From the NCBI GenBank assembly GCA_045652245.1, contig JAZRTY010000043.1:1-64000 (forward strand): DNA of 64,000 nt. The letters are read 5' to 3'. The notes below the pieces were generated by a model. It saw only the letters and a program-made list of their open reading frames with translations. It made no database searches and had not been told where the DNA came from. A program made the position numbers and the translations under genes. This DNA comes from SIG622 sp045652245 (GTDB lineage: Bacteria; Bacillota; Clostridia; Oscillospirales; CAG-382). This document shows, in pieces, positions 24,043 to 31,426 of the stretch (the first letter of the stretch is position 1; every line of letters begins with the position of its first letter).

Positions 24043-24687
24043 TTAGTTGTCTGTATTGTTAAGTATATGGTCTCTTGCGTTCTTTATGTGCTTTACAGTA
24101 AGCTCTTCTGCAAGAACGGTGTTTCCCGAAATTATTGCATTACAGATTTCCCTGTGTTCACTTGAAGAGTTTTTAGCTCTGTTACTGTTCTGAACAGATG
24201 CCTTTCTGTATTTCATAACCTTTTTATGTAAGGGGTAGAGTGTATCGAAAAGCACCGTACTGCCCGAGAGCTTATATAGCGTTTCGTGGAATTTTGAGTC
24301 CATATTCTTAATATTATCGGCATCACCCTTTTCGGTATAAAATTCCTGGAGCTCAACTATATCAAGAAGCTCTTTTTTTCCTTGTTCGGTTATATTTTCT
24401 GCTGCCATTTTTGCAGCAAGTCCCTCTGTACGCACTCTTATTTCATACATATCACGTATGTCCTTTTCGGAAATACCGATAACCGATGCACCCTTGGAGG
24501 TGAGTTCAACTATTCTTTCCTGCTCAAGTCTGCGAATAGCCTCTCGAATCGGGGTCCTGCTGACACCAAGCTTTTCCGACAGGCTGATTTCTGTGAAAAT
24601 TTCACCTCGTGAATAAACTCCCGTGAGAATTTCGTGTTCAAGCTGTTCAAATATCTGGTCTGCAAGAGATACTGTCTTGTGTTCCAT
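24043..24687 (-). CDS. GntR-family regulator (FadR subfamily, FCD domain)
   Basis: A 214-residue regulator. The N-terminal winged helix spans residues 1-75 (LSEKLGVSRTPIREAIRRLEQERIVEL is the recognition unit), and the all-helical FCD ligand domain covers 80-210, with conserved Asp and His positions (MDSKFHETLYKLSG, SSSEHREICNAI) that usually bind a metal and a carboxylate. Lying inside the citrate synthase-aconitase-isocitrate dehydrogenase operon, it probably senses citrate or a related acid and controls the operon through the palindrome at its promoter. A 24-bp gap from citrate synthase indicates co-transcription and autoregulation. Confidence 0.9.
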   Translation of the reverse strand: MEHKTVSLADQIFEQLEHEILTGVYSRGEIFTEISLSEKLGVSRTPIREAIRRLEQERIVELTSKGASVIGISEKDIRDMYEIRVRTEGLAAKMAAENITEQGKKELLDIVELQEFYTEKGDADNIKNMDSKFHETLYKLSGSTVLFDTLYPLHKKVMKYRKASVQNSNRAKNSSSEHREICNAIISGNTVLAEELTVKHIKNARDHILNNTDN

Positions 24688-24711
24688 AATCTTATTCCTT
24701 TCTAAAAAAAC

Positions 24712-26085
24712 TTAGACTCTGAAGTTTTCGCCGGATATTTCTTCTATCTTCCTCTCAATTTCGCTGCTTGAAAGCGAGGACTGTCTGCCACCCTCGTATT
24801 CCTTATCAATCCATTCCTTAAGCGATATAACAAGGGGAGATTTCTTATCAACTGCGCGTTCTGCGCTCAGGTCATAGTAGTCGTTAATCCAATATGCGAT
24901 ACCTGCAAGACCACTTGTCTTGCTTATCATAACAGAGGCTTTTCTGTTGAGAATTTTCTTTGTATCAAAAATATTGTATATTTCCTCATCCTTAAGTAAA
25001 CCGTCAGCATGAATACCTGCTCTTGTACAGTTGAAGTTCTTGCCGACAAACGGAGTCATCGGCGGAATTCTGTAACCCATATTTTCCTTGAAGTACTGTG
25101 CAATTTCTGTAATCACTGTCGGCTGCATTCCGTCAAGAGAGCCACGAAGTGACGCATATTCAAATACCATCGCTTCAAGTGGAATATTACCTGTTCTCTC
25201 TCCAATACCGAGCAGTGAACAGTTAACTGCGCACGCACCGTACAGCCATGCAGTAGACGCATTTGCAACAGCTTTATAGAAGTCATTATGTCCGTGCCAT
25301 TCAAGCATTTCCGAAGGAACATCCGAGTAGTGCTGAAGTCCGTAGATAATGCCGGGAACGCTTCTCGGAAGTGCTACCTCGGTATACGGAACGCCGTAAC
25401 CCATTGTATCACAGGCTCTTATTTTTACGGGAATTCCTGCATCCTGTGCCATTTTCTGAAGCTCATTTACAAAGGGTACTACAAAGCCATAGAAGTCGGC
25501 ACGTGTTATATCCTCAAAATGACATCTCGGATAAACTCCTGCTTCAAATGCCTCAGCAACTGTTGCCAAGTACATTTTCATACATTCGCTTCTGCTCATT
25601 TTGAGTTTTTTGAAAATATGATAGTCACTACAGCTGACAAGGATACCCGTTTCACGGATTCCAAGGTCACGAACGAGCTTGAAGTCTTCTTTTGTAGCCC
25701 TTATCCAGGTTGTGATTTCCGGGAACTTAAGTCCTAAGTCCTGACATCTCTGTATTGCCTCCCTGTCCTTTTTGGAGTAAACGAAAAATTCTGTCTGTCT
25801 GATAATTCCGTAAGGACCCCCGAGCTTTGACATAAGAGAATAAAGGTCTACAATCTGCTGTACAGAATAAGGCTCAACCGATTGCTGTCCGTCTCGAAAA
25901 GAAGTATCTGTTATCCAGATTTCCTCCGGCATTCCCATAGGCACTCGTCTGTGGTTGAAGGATACCTTCGGTATTTCTTCGTAAGGATATATATCACGGT
26001 ACAGATTCGGATCTGTTACTTCCTGAAGCTGATATCTGTAGCTTTTTTGTTCAAGCAGGTTTGTTTTTGATGATATTTCGAGCAT
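24712..26085 (-). CDS. Re-type citrate synthase (homocitrate/isopropylmalate synthase superfamily)
   Basis: Condenses acetyl-CoA with oxaloacetate. The 457-residue protein belongs to the DRE-TIM (HMGL-like) barrels, not to the GltA family. TDTSFRDGQQS near residue 60 gives catalytic Arg and Asp, and EWHGHNDF the metal-binding His pair. The N-terminal extension and SYRYQLQEV start resemble the Re-citrate synthase described from Clostridium kluyveri. Its operon partners aconitase and isocitrate dehydrogenase favour citrate over homocitrate as product, since no lysine or homoaconitase genes are nearby. Biochemistry is inferred from context and overall resemblance. Confidence 0.85.
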   Translation of the reverse strand: MLEISSKTNLLEQKSYRYQLQEVTDPNLYRDIYPYEEIPKVSFNHRRVPMGMPEEIWITDTSFRDGQQSVEPYSVQQIVDLYSLMSKLGGPYGIIRQTEFFVYSKKDREAIQRCQDLGLKFPEITTWIRATKEDFKLVRDLGIRETGILVSCSDYHIFKKLKMSRSECMKMYLATVAEAFEAGVYPRCHFEDITRADFYGFVVPFVNELQKMAQDAGIPVKIRACDTMGYGVPYTEVALPRSVPGIIYGLQHYSDVPSEMLEWHGHNDFYKAVANASTAWLYGACAVNCSLLGIGERTGNIPLEAMVFEYASLRGSLDGMQPTVITEIAQYFKENMGYRIPPMTPFVGKNFNCTRAGIHADGLLKDEEIYNIFDTKKILNRKASVMISKTSGLAGIAYWINDYYDLSAERAVDKKSPLVISLKEWIDKEYEGGRQSSLSSSEIERKIEEISGENFRV

Positions 26086-26101
26086 TTGTATTCCACCTCT
26101 C

Positions 26102-26119
26102 TTGTATTAATGTATACAA
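26102..26119. promoter_or_regulatory. Candidate GntR operator
   Basis: The inverted repeat TTGTAT-N6-ATACAA lies directly downstream of the -10 box at the expected start site, with a further overlapping TGTATACA palindrome. Size and A/T-rich GT...AC ends suit FadR-type GntR proteins, and the gntR gene is second in the operon. Confidence 0.6.
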
Positions 26120-26147
26120 TTATACAACAATATTTGTGTTTTGTCAA
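26119..26147 (-). promoter_or_regulatory. Promoter of the oxidative TCA operon
   Basis: On the minus strand TTGACA (26147-26142), 17-nt spacer, TATAAT (26124-26119). It is a perfect consensus, so regulation is most likely by repression. Confidence 0.9.
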
Positions 26148-26229
26148 GGGCAAATGCAAAAGTTTCTGTATTTTAAAATATTTTCTGTTTTGGAAGCATA
26201 TGAAAATATAAGTGATTTTATCCTCAAAT

Positions 26230-26296
26230 ACTTTTTATTACGGGGGATAAAATCCCCCGTAAAAAGAAAAAGCAGGAAAGAAATTCTCCCCTGCTT
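26230..26296 (-). terminator. Tandem terminators after the sugar kinase gene
   Basis: On the minus strand AGCAGG...CCTGCT followed by TTTTTC is the first hairpin. A second, ACGGGGGAT-TTTA-TCCCCCGT, lies 10 nt further. They separate the kinase from the TCA operon promoter. Confidence 0.8.
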
Positions 26297-26305
26297 ATAC
26301 TGTAT

Positions 26306-27403
26306 TTACTTGTTATAGTATTTCTTCACAATAGCTTCAAGCTCGTCCCACTTGTTTTCCATATCCTCAACAAGCTTCAGCTGTGTACGTGCTCTATCGA
26401 GATTATGACCATCATAATGAATTTTAAAGTATGTATCTCCTTCAAGATAGTCTGTCAGGAAGCGAATTCCACACTCAAGAGTCATAGTTTTTGCACCGAA
26501 CACAAGAAGCTCTACTTCTTTTTCGGTTATTCTGTCACCGAGCGCTTCAAGGAAGCCCTTTGTGTAAGCTTCGAAAAGCTCAAACTCAACCTTTACCTTT
26601 GACAGGTCCTTTTCGTCCTCGGCAGCATACGTAGCACCAAATCTTATTGAGTCACCATAATCATAGAGCATAGAACCGGGCATTACCGTGTCAAGGTCAA
26701 TAACCGCTATAAAGTTATCCTTTTCGTCAAGGAGAACGTTATTAAGCTTTGTATCGTTATGTGTTACACGAAGTGGAATTTCCTGCTTCGCAAGAGCATT
26801 TACAATTTTTCCTGCCTCCTGCTTTCTTGCAAGGGCAAATTCAACCTCTTTCTGAACATTTGCAAGTCTGCCGCACTTATCCTGTGCTATCGCCTTTTCA
26901 AGATTTTCAAATCTCCATATAGTATTATGGAAATTTTCGATAGTTTCATAAAGCTTATCTGCGGGAAAGTCTGAAAGCATATTCTGGAAGGTACCGAACG
27001 CCTTTGCAGCAAGATACAGATGCTCGGGTTTCTCTGCCTTGTTGTAAACCATGCCTTCAATAAAGGTGTAAAGTCTGAAGTGCTCGTTTTCTTCACTCAC
27101 GAAGTGGTTTTTTCCGTCCTTGGTCTTTACAACCGTCAGGCACTTCTGAACCGTATTATCCTTCATCTGTGCAAGTTTATTTTCAATATGCTCAAGAACC
27201 TCACAGATATTACTCATAACCTGGTCGGGCTTTTTAAATACATTCGTATTTATTCTCTGAAGGGTGTACTTTGTTCCCTTATCGGTTTTTATAAGGAATG
27301 TATTGTTTATATGTCCGCCGCCAAAGGGCTCTGCCAAAACCGGAGTTCCGTCTGTTACAAATTTCTTTGCAACCTCTATGCAATAATTAGCCGTTAATTC
27401 CAT
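26306..27403 (-). CDS. Sugar kinase of the aminoglycoside phosphotransferase fold (NahK-like)
   Basis: A 365-residue kinase whose closest recognisable relatives are N-acetylhexosamine 1-kinases that phosphorylate GlcNAc/GalNAc at C1 in mucin and milk-sugar salvage. Typical elements are FGGGHINNTFLIKTDKGTKYTLQRIN (ATP-binding N-lobe), LRVTHNDTKLNNVLLD (catalytic loop with Asp and Asn) and VIDLDTVMPGSMLYDYGDSIR (metal-binding Asp). Its start overlaps the end of a nucleotidyltransferase gene by 17 bp. The pair can turn a free sugar into sugar-1-phosphate and then an NDP-sugar, which supports the NahK reading. Substrate identity is inferred. Confidence 0.8.
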   Translation of the reverse strand: MELTANYCIEVAKKFVTDGTPVLAEPFGGGHINNTFLIKTDKGTKYTLQRINTNVFKKPDQVMSNICEVLEHIENKLAQMKDNTVQKCLTVVKTKDGKNHFVSEENEHFRLYTFIEGMVYNKAEKPEHLYLAAKAFGTFQNMLSDFPADKLYETIENFHNTIWRFENLEKAIAQDKCGRLANVQKEVEFALARKQEAGKIVNALAKQEIPLRVTHNDTKLNNVLLDEKDNFIAVIDLDTVMPGSMLYDYGDSIRFGATYAAEDEKDLSKVKVEFELFEAYTKGFLEALGDRITEKEVELLVFGAKTMTLECGIRFLTDYLEGDTYFKIHYDGHNLDRARTQLKLVEDMENKWDELEAIVKKYYNK

Positions 27404-28256
27404 CGTATTTCCCCTCCGAAATAAGCTGTCCTATTGCCTGTACAACCTCTGCCTTGTCTTCCTTGTAGGTCATACCGTACCACTTATTGACATTTTTGAA
27501 TACCTTAACCTTTGTCTTACCTCTCTTTATAAGGTTATCAACAACAGTTACGATATAAAATTCGTCCTTCATAAGGTCGGCGTTCTGCATAAAGTCGTTA
27601 AAGTCGTTTTCTATTTCCGTAAACACCTCAGGAGTAAAGCCCCAGAGATTCATTGATACAATTGTACCCTTCGGAAGCTTTGTCCAGGTTTCGCCGCCGT
27701 CCTCGGTGTATTCAAGCTTTGAATTTATTTTTGTGCGTTCTGTTATTCCCTTAAGATAGCCGCATCTTACATTACACACGCCTCTTGCAACAGTGCCGTT
27801 TTCCGTGATTGTATTTTCAAGAAGATAGCCTACCATTGCACAGTCAAGTCCTTTGGCATTGTCAAGATACTTTTTAATTTCTACAAAGGCATCACAGCCA
27901 TAATAGTCATCGGCATTTATGAGCGCAAAGGGAGTTTTAACCACATCACGGCAACAGTAAATTGCGTGTCCTGTTCCCATCGGCTTTGTTCTGCCCTCGG
28001 GGACTATCGACATATCCTGCATAACGTATTCAACGTCAATCATTTTTTCTATTCTCTTGCCGACAAGCTCACGGAAGTCCTTTTCTATTTCTTCCTTAAT
28101 TATGAATACAACCTTATTAAAGCCTGCTTTTTTCGCATCAAAAACTGAATAATCAAGTATCGCTCTGCCATCCGGTGAAACCGGCTCCATCTGCTTAAGT
28201 CCACCAAAACGGCTTCCCATACCGGCTGCCATTACAACAAGTGTTGCGTCGCTCAT
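27387..28256 (-). CDS. Sugar-phosphate nucleotidyltransferase
   Basis: A 289-residue GT-A-fold nucleotidyltransferase. The pyrophosphorylase signature is AAGMGSRFGGLKQ (residues 8-20), and INADDYYG carries the metal-binding Asp. The KQMEPV segment is typical of UTP-using sugar pyrophosphorylases. The start is ATG 28256 (MSDATLVV), preceded by AGGAAGGAAA; a much longer reading begins within the promoter. Translationally overlapping with the NahK-like kinase, it most likely makes UDP-GlcNAc/GalNAc or a related NDP-sugar from salvaged hexosamine. Confidence 0.82.
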   Translation of the reverse strand: MSDATLVVMAAGMGSRFGGLKQMEPVSPDGRAILDYSVFDAKKAGFNKVVFIIKEEIEKDFRELVGKRIEKMIDVEYVMQDMSIVPEGRTKPMGTGHAIYCCRDVVKTPFALINADDYYGCDAFVEIKKYLDNAKGLDCAMVGYLLENTITENGTVARGVCNVRCGYLKGITERTKINSKLEYTEDGGETWTKLPKGTIVSMNLWGFTPEVFTEIENDFNDFMQNADLMKDEFYIVTVVDNLIKRGKTKVKVFKNVNKWYGMTYKEDKAEVVQAIGQLISEGKYDGING

Positions 28257-28352
28257 AACATAATTTCCTTCCTGTATGTAATTTATGCAGGTAAAGCTCT
28301 GCAAAACCTGCAAATTTATAGTATGCAATACATTATATACCACTTACTGTAT

Positions 28353-28381
28353 ATTGTACCACAACTAATTTCTGTTGTCAA
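28353..28381 (-). promoter_or_regulatory. Promoter of the nucleotidyltransferase-kinase operon
   Basis: On the minus strand TTGACA (28381-28376), 17-nt spacer, TACAAT (28358-28353). The leader of about 90 nt contains a TGCAGG/CCTGCA inverted repeat. Confidence 0.8.
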
Positions 28382-28448
28382 TAAAAAACACCTTATTAAA
28401 ACTACATATACACATTTAACGAAATATAATGTACCTTTTTGCAAAATA

Positions 28449-28877
28449 TTACTTTTTATGGTCTATTATTTTAAGAAAAGCCGACACCGTAATTATTCCC
28501 ATTGCAATTGCAAGGGCAATCCCGATTGTTGAAAGCCCCTTATCAAAAAACATTGCCCATTCCTTAAGGAAGGCATATCGCATTGTGTAGTACAGCGAGC
28601 CTCCCGGTACAAGCGGCAGAATTCCCGGTATAAGAAGGCTTATTGCAGGCGTTTTGAGTACTCTTGCAAAAATTTCCGAATATATCCCTATTGAAAGCGA
28701 CGCCATATAATAGCACACAACCTCCGAGGTGGATATCTGTGCAAAAAGCAAATAAACCGCCCAGGAAAGAGCACCTGCGAGAGTCAGCCATATAAGATGC
28801 TGCTTTTTTGAATAAAAAAAGAGTGAAAACCCTAAAGTGCCGAGTGCACCTGTCAATATTTGCATTGCAGCCTCCAT
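28449..28877 (-). CDS. Threonine/serine exporter, small subunit (ThrE C-terminal half)
   Basis: A 142-residue membrane protein with four hydrophobic segments (about 7-25, 28-47, 55-72 and 112-135), matching the second half of ThrE-type exporters (DUF3815, YjjB-like). GILPLVPGGSLYYTMRYAF contains the conserved PG-Gly loop. Its ATG shares one base with the stop of the larger subunit (TAATG), so translation is coupled and the two halves probably form one transporter. In Corynebacterium ThrE both halves are one chain. Confidence 0.85.
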   Translation of the reverse strand: MEAAMQILTGALGTLGFSLFFYSKKQHLIWLTLAGALSWAVYLLFAQISTSEVVCYYMASLSIGIYSEIFARVLKTPAISLLIPGILPLVPGGSLYYTMRYAFLKEWAMFFDKGLSTIGIALAIAMGIITVSAFLKIIDHKK

Positions 28878-29632
28878 TAAATTACACCTCCAAAGAGAAT
28901 TACCGTAACAAAGTATCCGCCTGCTATTGCAAGTGCAGTAATCAGCGCTTCAAAAAGTCTTATTGTTCCGGCTATCATATCACCGCCAATGAGGTCTCTT
29001 ATCGAGTTTGTAAGAGAAAGTCCCGGTATCAGAAGCATAATATTTCCTATAATGATTTTATCACTGCTCTGTCCAAAATTGCAAAGCACCGAAAGATATG
29101 CGCAGGCACTGATTATAAAGGAAGCGAATATATTTGAAAATACCTTGTTCATCTCCCTGCCTTCAATCAAGGAAACAGACAGCTTTGTCAAGGTTCCTAT
29201 CAATGCCGAGATAAGCCCGTCTGTATATGAGCCACCAAAAAATACAGTAAACGCTCCTGCTGCAAGTGCCCAGCCCACCGTCTGAAGATATACCGGATAT
29301 TGCTTTTTGTTTTCGATTTCCGAAAGTCTCATTTCTATGTAATCCGAGTCGGGATTCATGTTGCAAATTTCACGCGAAAGTGAATTCAGCGCATCAAGCT
29401 TTGAAAGGTCGGTTTTATAATTTTTTATTCTCCTTGTGTGAGTATGACTTTTTCCGTCATAGTCGGCTGTAACGACAATGCTTGAGGTTATTGTCAGAAC
29501 ATTTACGTTCTTTGCTCCATAGGCTGTGCAAATTCTCGTAATACTGTCTTCAACCCTTGAAACCTCAGCACCGCTGCATAGCATTCTCTCACCGATAGTC
29601 AATGCATTGCTTAGCAATTTTGGGAATCTCAT
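28877..29632 (-). CDS. Threonine/serine exporter, large subunit (ThrE N-terminal half, DUF1212)
   Basis: A 251-residue protein. A soluble N-terminal part (about 1-110; GERMLCSGAEVSRVEDSITRIC is the family signature) is followed by five hydrophobic segments including GLISALIGTLTK and MLLIPGLSLTNSIRDLIGGD. It corresponds to YjjP and the first half of ThrE. The start at ATG 29632 has a perfect AAGGAG site 7 bases upstream; the longer reading runs into the promoter. With the small subunit it likely exports threonine or serine, or possibly a dicarboxylate as proposed for YjjPB. Confidence 0.85.
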   Translation of the reverse strand: MRFPKLLSNALTIGERMLCSGAEVSRVEDSITRICTAYGAKNVNVLTITSSIVVTADYDGKSHTHTRRIKNYKTDLSKLDALNSLSREICNMNPDSDYIEMRLSEIENKKQYPVYLQTVGWALAAGAFTVFFGGSYTDGLISALIGTLTKLSVSLIEGREMNKVFSNIFASFIISACAYLSVLCNFGQSSDKIIIGNIMLLIPGLSLTNSIRDLIGGDMIAGTIRLFEALITALAIAGGYFVTVILFGGVI

Positions 29633-29663
29633 TGTATACTCCTTATACTGTACTTTATATATA

Positions 29664-29692
29664 ATAATAGCACTAATTGAAGAAAATATCAA
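29664..29692 (-). promoter_or_regulatory. Promoter of the exporter operon
   Basis: On the minus strand TTGATA (29692-29687), 17-nt spacer, TATTAT (29669-29664), about 30 bp upstream of the ATG. Confidence 0.65.
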
Positions 29693-29714
29693 TAGAAATA
29701 TTATAAATTACAAC

Positions 29715-29745
29715 AAAAAACTCTCCAAAGGCTTTCCCTTCAGAG
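29715..29745 (-). terminator. Terminator of the large noncoding transcript
   Basis: On the minus strand CTCTCTGAAGG, loop GAAAG, CCTTTGGAGAG, then TTTTTT: an 11-bp stem with two wobbles and a six-U tail. Confidence 0.85.
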
Positions 29746-30208
29746 AGCTTTTTTGTATTTCTATTATAAGTTCACAATTTACGCGAGTTACTTTTGGTTT
29801 TCATATCAATATTAAATTGTCTGTATTTCTACACAGCCACACAGAAGGCTTATCCGATATACAGGAATTACCGATACTTTTAAAGTTATAGAGCATTTAC
29901 AGAGTTATTCCGGTCTGCTGATTACTACGCTGAACCGTTCAATAACATTCGCTGTAATTTTACTTCTAAAGGATAAATTCCGTAATCAAATTAAACTAAC
30001 TCATAAAAAGAACTGTGAACGTACCTTGCAGTTAAATTCTTTACTGTACTTGCCGATACATACTATACATTCTGAATCCCAAACCTCACAAGACCTTGTG
30101 TGGCGAATGTACGAACAGGGCTCATAGTACTCTTGATTTCCTGTCCCCGAGTATCCTTCGGCCGGGTGCTTTAGCTGGATTTTCAAAACAAAGTTTTCTT
30201 GCTAAAGT

Positions 30209-30331
30209 TTAATCACGAACCACGAATCGGGTATTCTCAATAAAAAACTGCTCAAAAACGATAAGTCCTTCTGCACAAGCTGCGGCGCTATCGGCTATAT
30301 CGTTCATCGGAAACACCCCTTTCAATTTCAT
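30209..30331 (-). CDS. Possible 40-residue peptide at the 5' end of the large transcript
   Basis: I do not recognise this peptide. The ORF reads MKLKGVFPMNDIADSAA... and ends in FVVRD. It is preceded by AAAGGAAATAAC 12 bases before the ATG; a second in-frame Met eight codons later has AAAGGGGTG nearby. It has no membrane segment or cysteine-rich motif. It may be a genuine leader peptide, a remnant of a decayed gene, or a chance ORF within a structured RNA. Its position, about 20 nt after the predicted transcription start, is the only argument for translation. Confidence 0.3.
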   Translation of the reverse strand: MKLKGVFPMNDIADSAAACAEGLIVFEQFFIENTRFVVRD

Positions 30332-30358
30332 CTTATGTTATTTCCTTTCTGTACTTTG

Positions 30359-30387
30359 ATTATAGCATATATTTTCCTATTTGTCAA
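30359..30387 (-). promoter_or_regulatory. Promoter of the large noncoding transcript
   Basis: On the minus strand perfect TTGACA (30387-30382), 17-nt spacer, TATAAT (30364-30359). It diverges from the tRNA-Met/Glu promoter across about 200 bp of AT-rich DNA in which I see nothing else. Confidence 0.85.
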
Positions 30388-30594
30388 GATAAATAAAAGG
30401 ATTTTACATAAAAATATCATTTTTGTTATTTTTTCACAATTGTTATATGTTATATTATTGTATTATTAACAAATATTTTTTTGAGTTATCGGCAAATTTT
30501 AAGAATAAAACAAGTCATATTGTTAAAAATAAACAATGTGACTTTAACAATTTCAGAAGTAAATATAAAAAATGCAGAATTTTCAAAAAAAGTA

Positions 30595-30623
30595 TTGACA
30601 AGCAGAGTTTATTTTGATATAAT
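30595..30623 (+). promoter_or_regulatory. Promoter of the tRNA-Met/tRNA-Glu operon
   Basis: Perfect TTGACA (30595-30600), 17-nt spacer, TATAAT (30618-30623). Confidence 0.92.
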
Positions 30624-30664
30624 ATTTAGGTCTCGTAGGCAGATGCCTTCGACACAGTGGAAAC

Positions 30665-30741
30665 GGCGGAATAGCTCAGCTGGCTAGAGCATCCGGTTCA
30701 TACCCGGCAGGTCGTTGGTTCAAATCCGACTTCCGCTACCA
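30665..30741 (+). tRNA. tRNA-Met (elongator, anticodon CAT)
   Basis: A 77-nt cloverleaf with acceptor GGCGGAA/TTCCGCT, anticodon arm CCGGT-TCATA-CCCGG with CAT, T-arm GTTGG-TTCAAAT-CCGAC and encoded ACCA. The GG start and absence of the three G-C pairs in the anticodon stem mark it as elongator rather than initiator. Confidence 0.95.
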
Positions 30742-30746
30742 CATCC

Positions 30747-30821
30747 GGCCCGTTGGTCAAGCGGTTAAGACACGGCCCTTTCACGGCTGTAACATGGGTT
30801 CGATTCCCGTACGGGTCACCA
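30747..30821 (+). tRNA. tRNA-Glu (anticodon TTC)
   Basis: A 75-nt cloverleaf with acceptor GGCCCGT/ACGGGTC, anticodon loop CTTTCAC with TTC, T-arm ATGGG-TTCGATT-CCCGT, discriminator A and encoded CCA. Its T-arm sequence TCGATTCCCGTACGGG recurs twice downstream (31085 and 31282). Confidence 0.96.
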
Positions 30822-30823
30822 AC

Positions 30824-30861
30824 AAAAAAGCCTTTTTGTCTATCGACAAAAGGGCTTTTTT
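30824..30861 (+). terminator. Terminator of the tRNA operon
   Basis: The stem AAAAGCCTTTTTGTC/GACAAAAGGGCTTTT with a short loop, ending in TTTTTT, directly after tRNA-Glu. Confidence 0.88.
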
Positions 30862-30862
30862 G

Positions 30863-31060
30863 AATGATGTTTGCCTTACGGCAAATGATGTAGGCTTCGC
30901 CAATGATGACGGCTTCGCCTAATGATGTGTGCCTGACGGCACATTTTATGGCAAACATCGCATCATTGCGAGTGGAACGAGCAACATCATTTTGAGCGAA
31001 GCGAAAAACATCATATCACCGGCAGGTGATACATCATTAAATAAAATGGTACAATTTACA
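30863..31060. repeat. tRNA-linked palindromic repeat, copy 2
   Basis: Same family as 10787-10930. It starts AATGATGTTTGCC and has serial mini-hairpins (TTGCC-TTAC-GGCAA, TAGGC-TTC-GCC, GTGCC-TGAC-GGCAC) each separated by ATGATG. It shares GGCAAACATCGCATCATTGCGA and CATCATATC..GGCAGG.GAT with copy 1, and ends in TGGTACAAT. About 50 bp longer than copy 1 because it has more hairpin units. Confidence 0.75.
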
Positions 31061-31073
31061 ATGATTGGTGTGC

Positions 31074-31168
31074 AGCAAGACGTGTCGATTCCCGTACGGG
31101 GGAAAGAAGATAATAGATAAGAGATAATAGATAAGAGAAATGGTGGTTTTGCTGCGCAAAACTTCATT
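31074..31168. repeat. Direct repeat A1 with tRNA-Glu T-arm fragment
   Basis: It begins AGCAAGACGTG, continues with TCGATTCCCGTACGGG (identical to tRNA-Glu 30800-30815), then two copies of the 14-mer ATAATAGATAAGAG, then TGGTGGTTTTGCTGCGCAAA and ACTTCATT. Nothing in it is coding. Confidence 0.85.
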
Positions 31169-31270
31169 TTAATTGTAGTAACGTAAGAATTATCGTTAAG
31201 AAAAGAGTCCTATGCGGTTGTTTTTATCAAAAAGGTACGAGGACTTTAGTCCGAGCAGTACGGATTGCGA

Positions 31271-31379
31271 AGCAAGACGTGTCGATTCCCGTACGGGGGA
31301 AAGAGGATAATAGATAAGAGATAATAGATAAGAGATAATAGATAAGAGAAATGGTGGTTTTGCTGCGCAAAACTTCATT
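31271..31379. repeat. Direct repeat A2 with tRNA-Glu T-arm fragment
   Basis: The second copy of the element at 31074, nearly identical but with three instead of two ATAATAGATAAGAG units, hence 14 bp longer. The 102 bp between the copies includes a GGACT-TTA-GTCC-like hairpin and no gene. Confidence 0.85.
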
Positions 31380-31380
31380 A

Positions 31381-31416
31381 AAAATAACGCGGGGGATTAT
31401 TACCTCGCGTTATTTT
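31381..31416. terminator. Terminator after the ECF transporter gene
   Basis: The stem AAATAACGCG/CGCGTTATTT with an asymmetric loop, flanked by A/T runs; it ends the leftward ECF operon. Confidence 0.75.
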
Positions 31417-31426
31417 AGCTTTTTTG

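Larger units (their letters stand above)
29715..30352 (-). ncRNA. Candidate large structured noncoding RNA (~640 nt)
   Basis: A transcription unit with a perfect promoter and a strong terminator but almost no coding content. The minus strand shows local hairpins after the first 140 nt: CTTTAGC/GCTAAAG enclosing AAAAC-TTT-GTTTT (about 30174-30208), ACATTC/GAATGT enclosing CACAAG-GT-CTTGTG (about 30068-30112), and CTGTGT-AGAA-ATACAG (about 29818-29833). The only ORF with a plausible RBS is the 40-codon one near the 5' end. Size and position next to tRNA genes recall the large RNAs ROOL and GOLLD; membership is not shown. Confidence 0.5.

Noticed and set aside
30001..30186. 61-codon Cys-containing frame inside the large transcript
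   Set aside because: Needs a TTG start with no RBS, and its DNA folds into local hairpins; kept only as part of the RNA candidate.
30698..30958. 86-codon frame across tRNA-Met and tRNA-Glu
   Set aside because: Antisense to both tRNAs; the protein is the usual false ORF made from tRNA sequence.
31074..31379. Possible CRISPR-like array
   Set aside because: Only two long copies plus 14-bp tandem units with no unique spacers of regular length and no cas genes.
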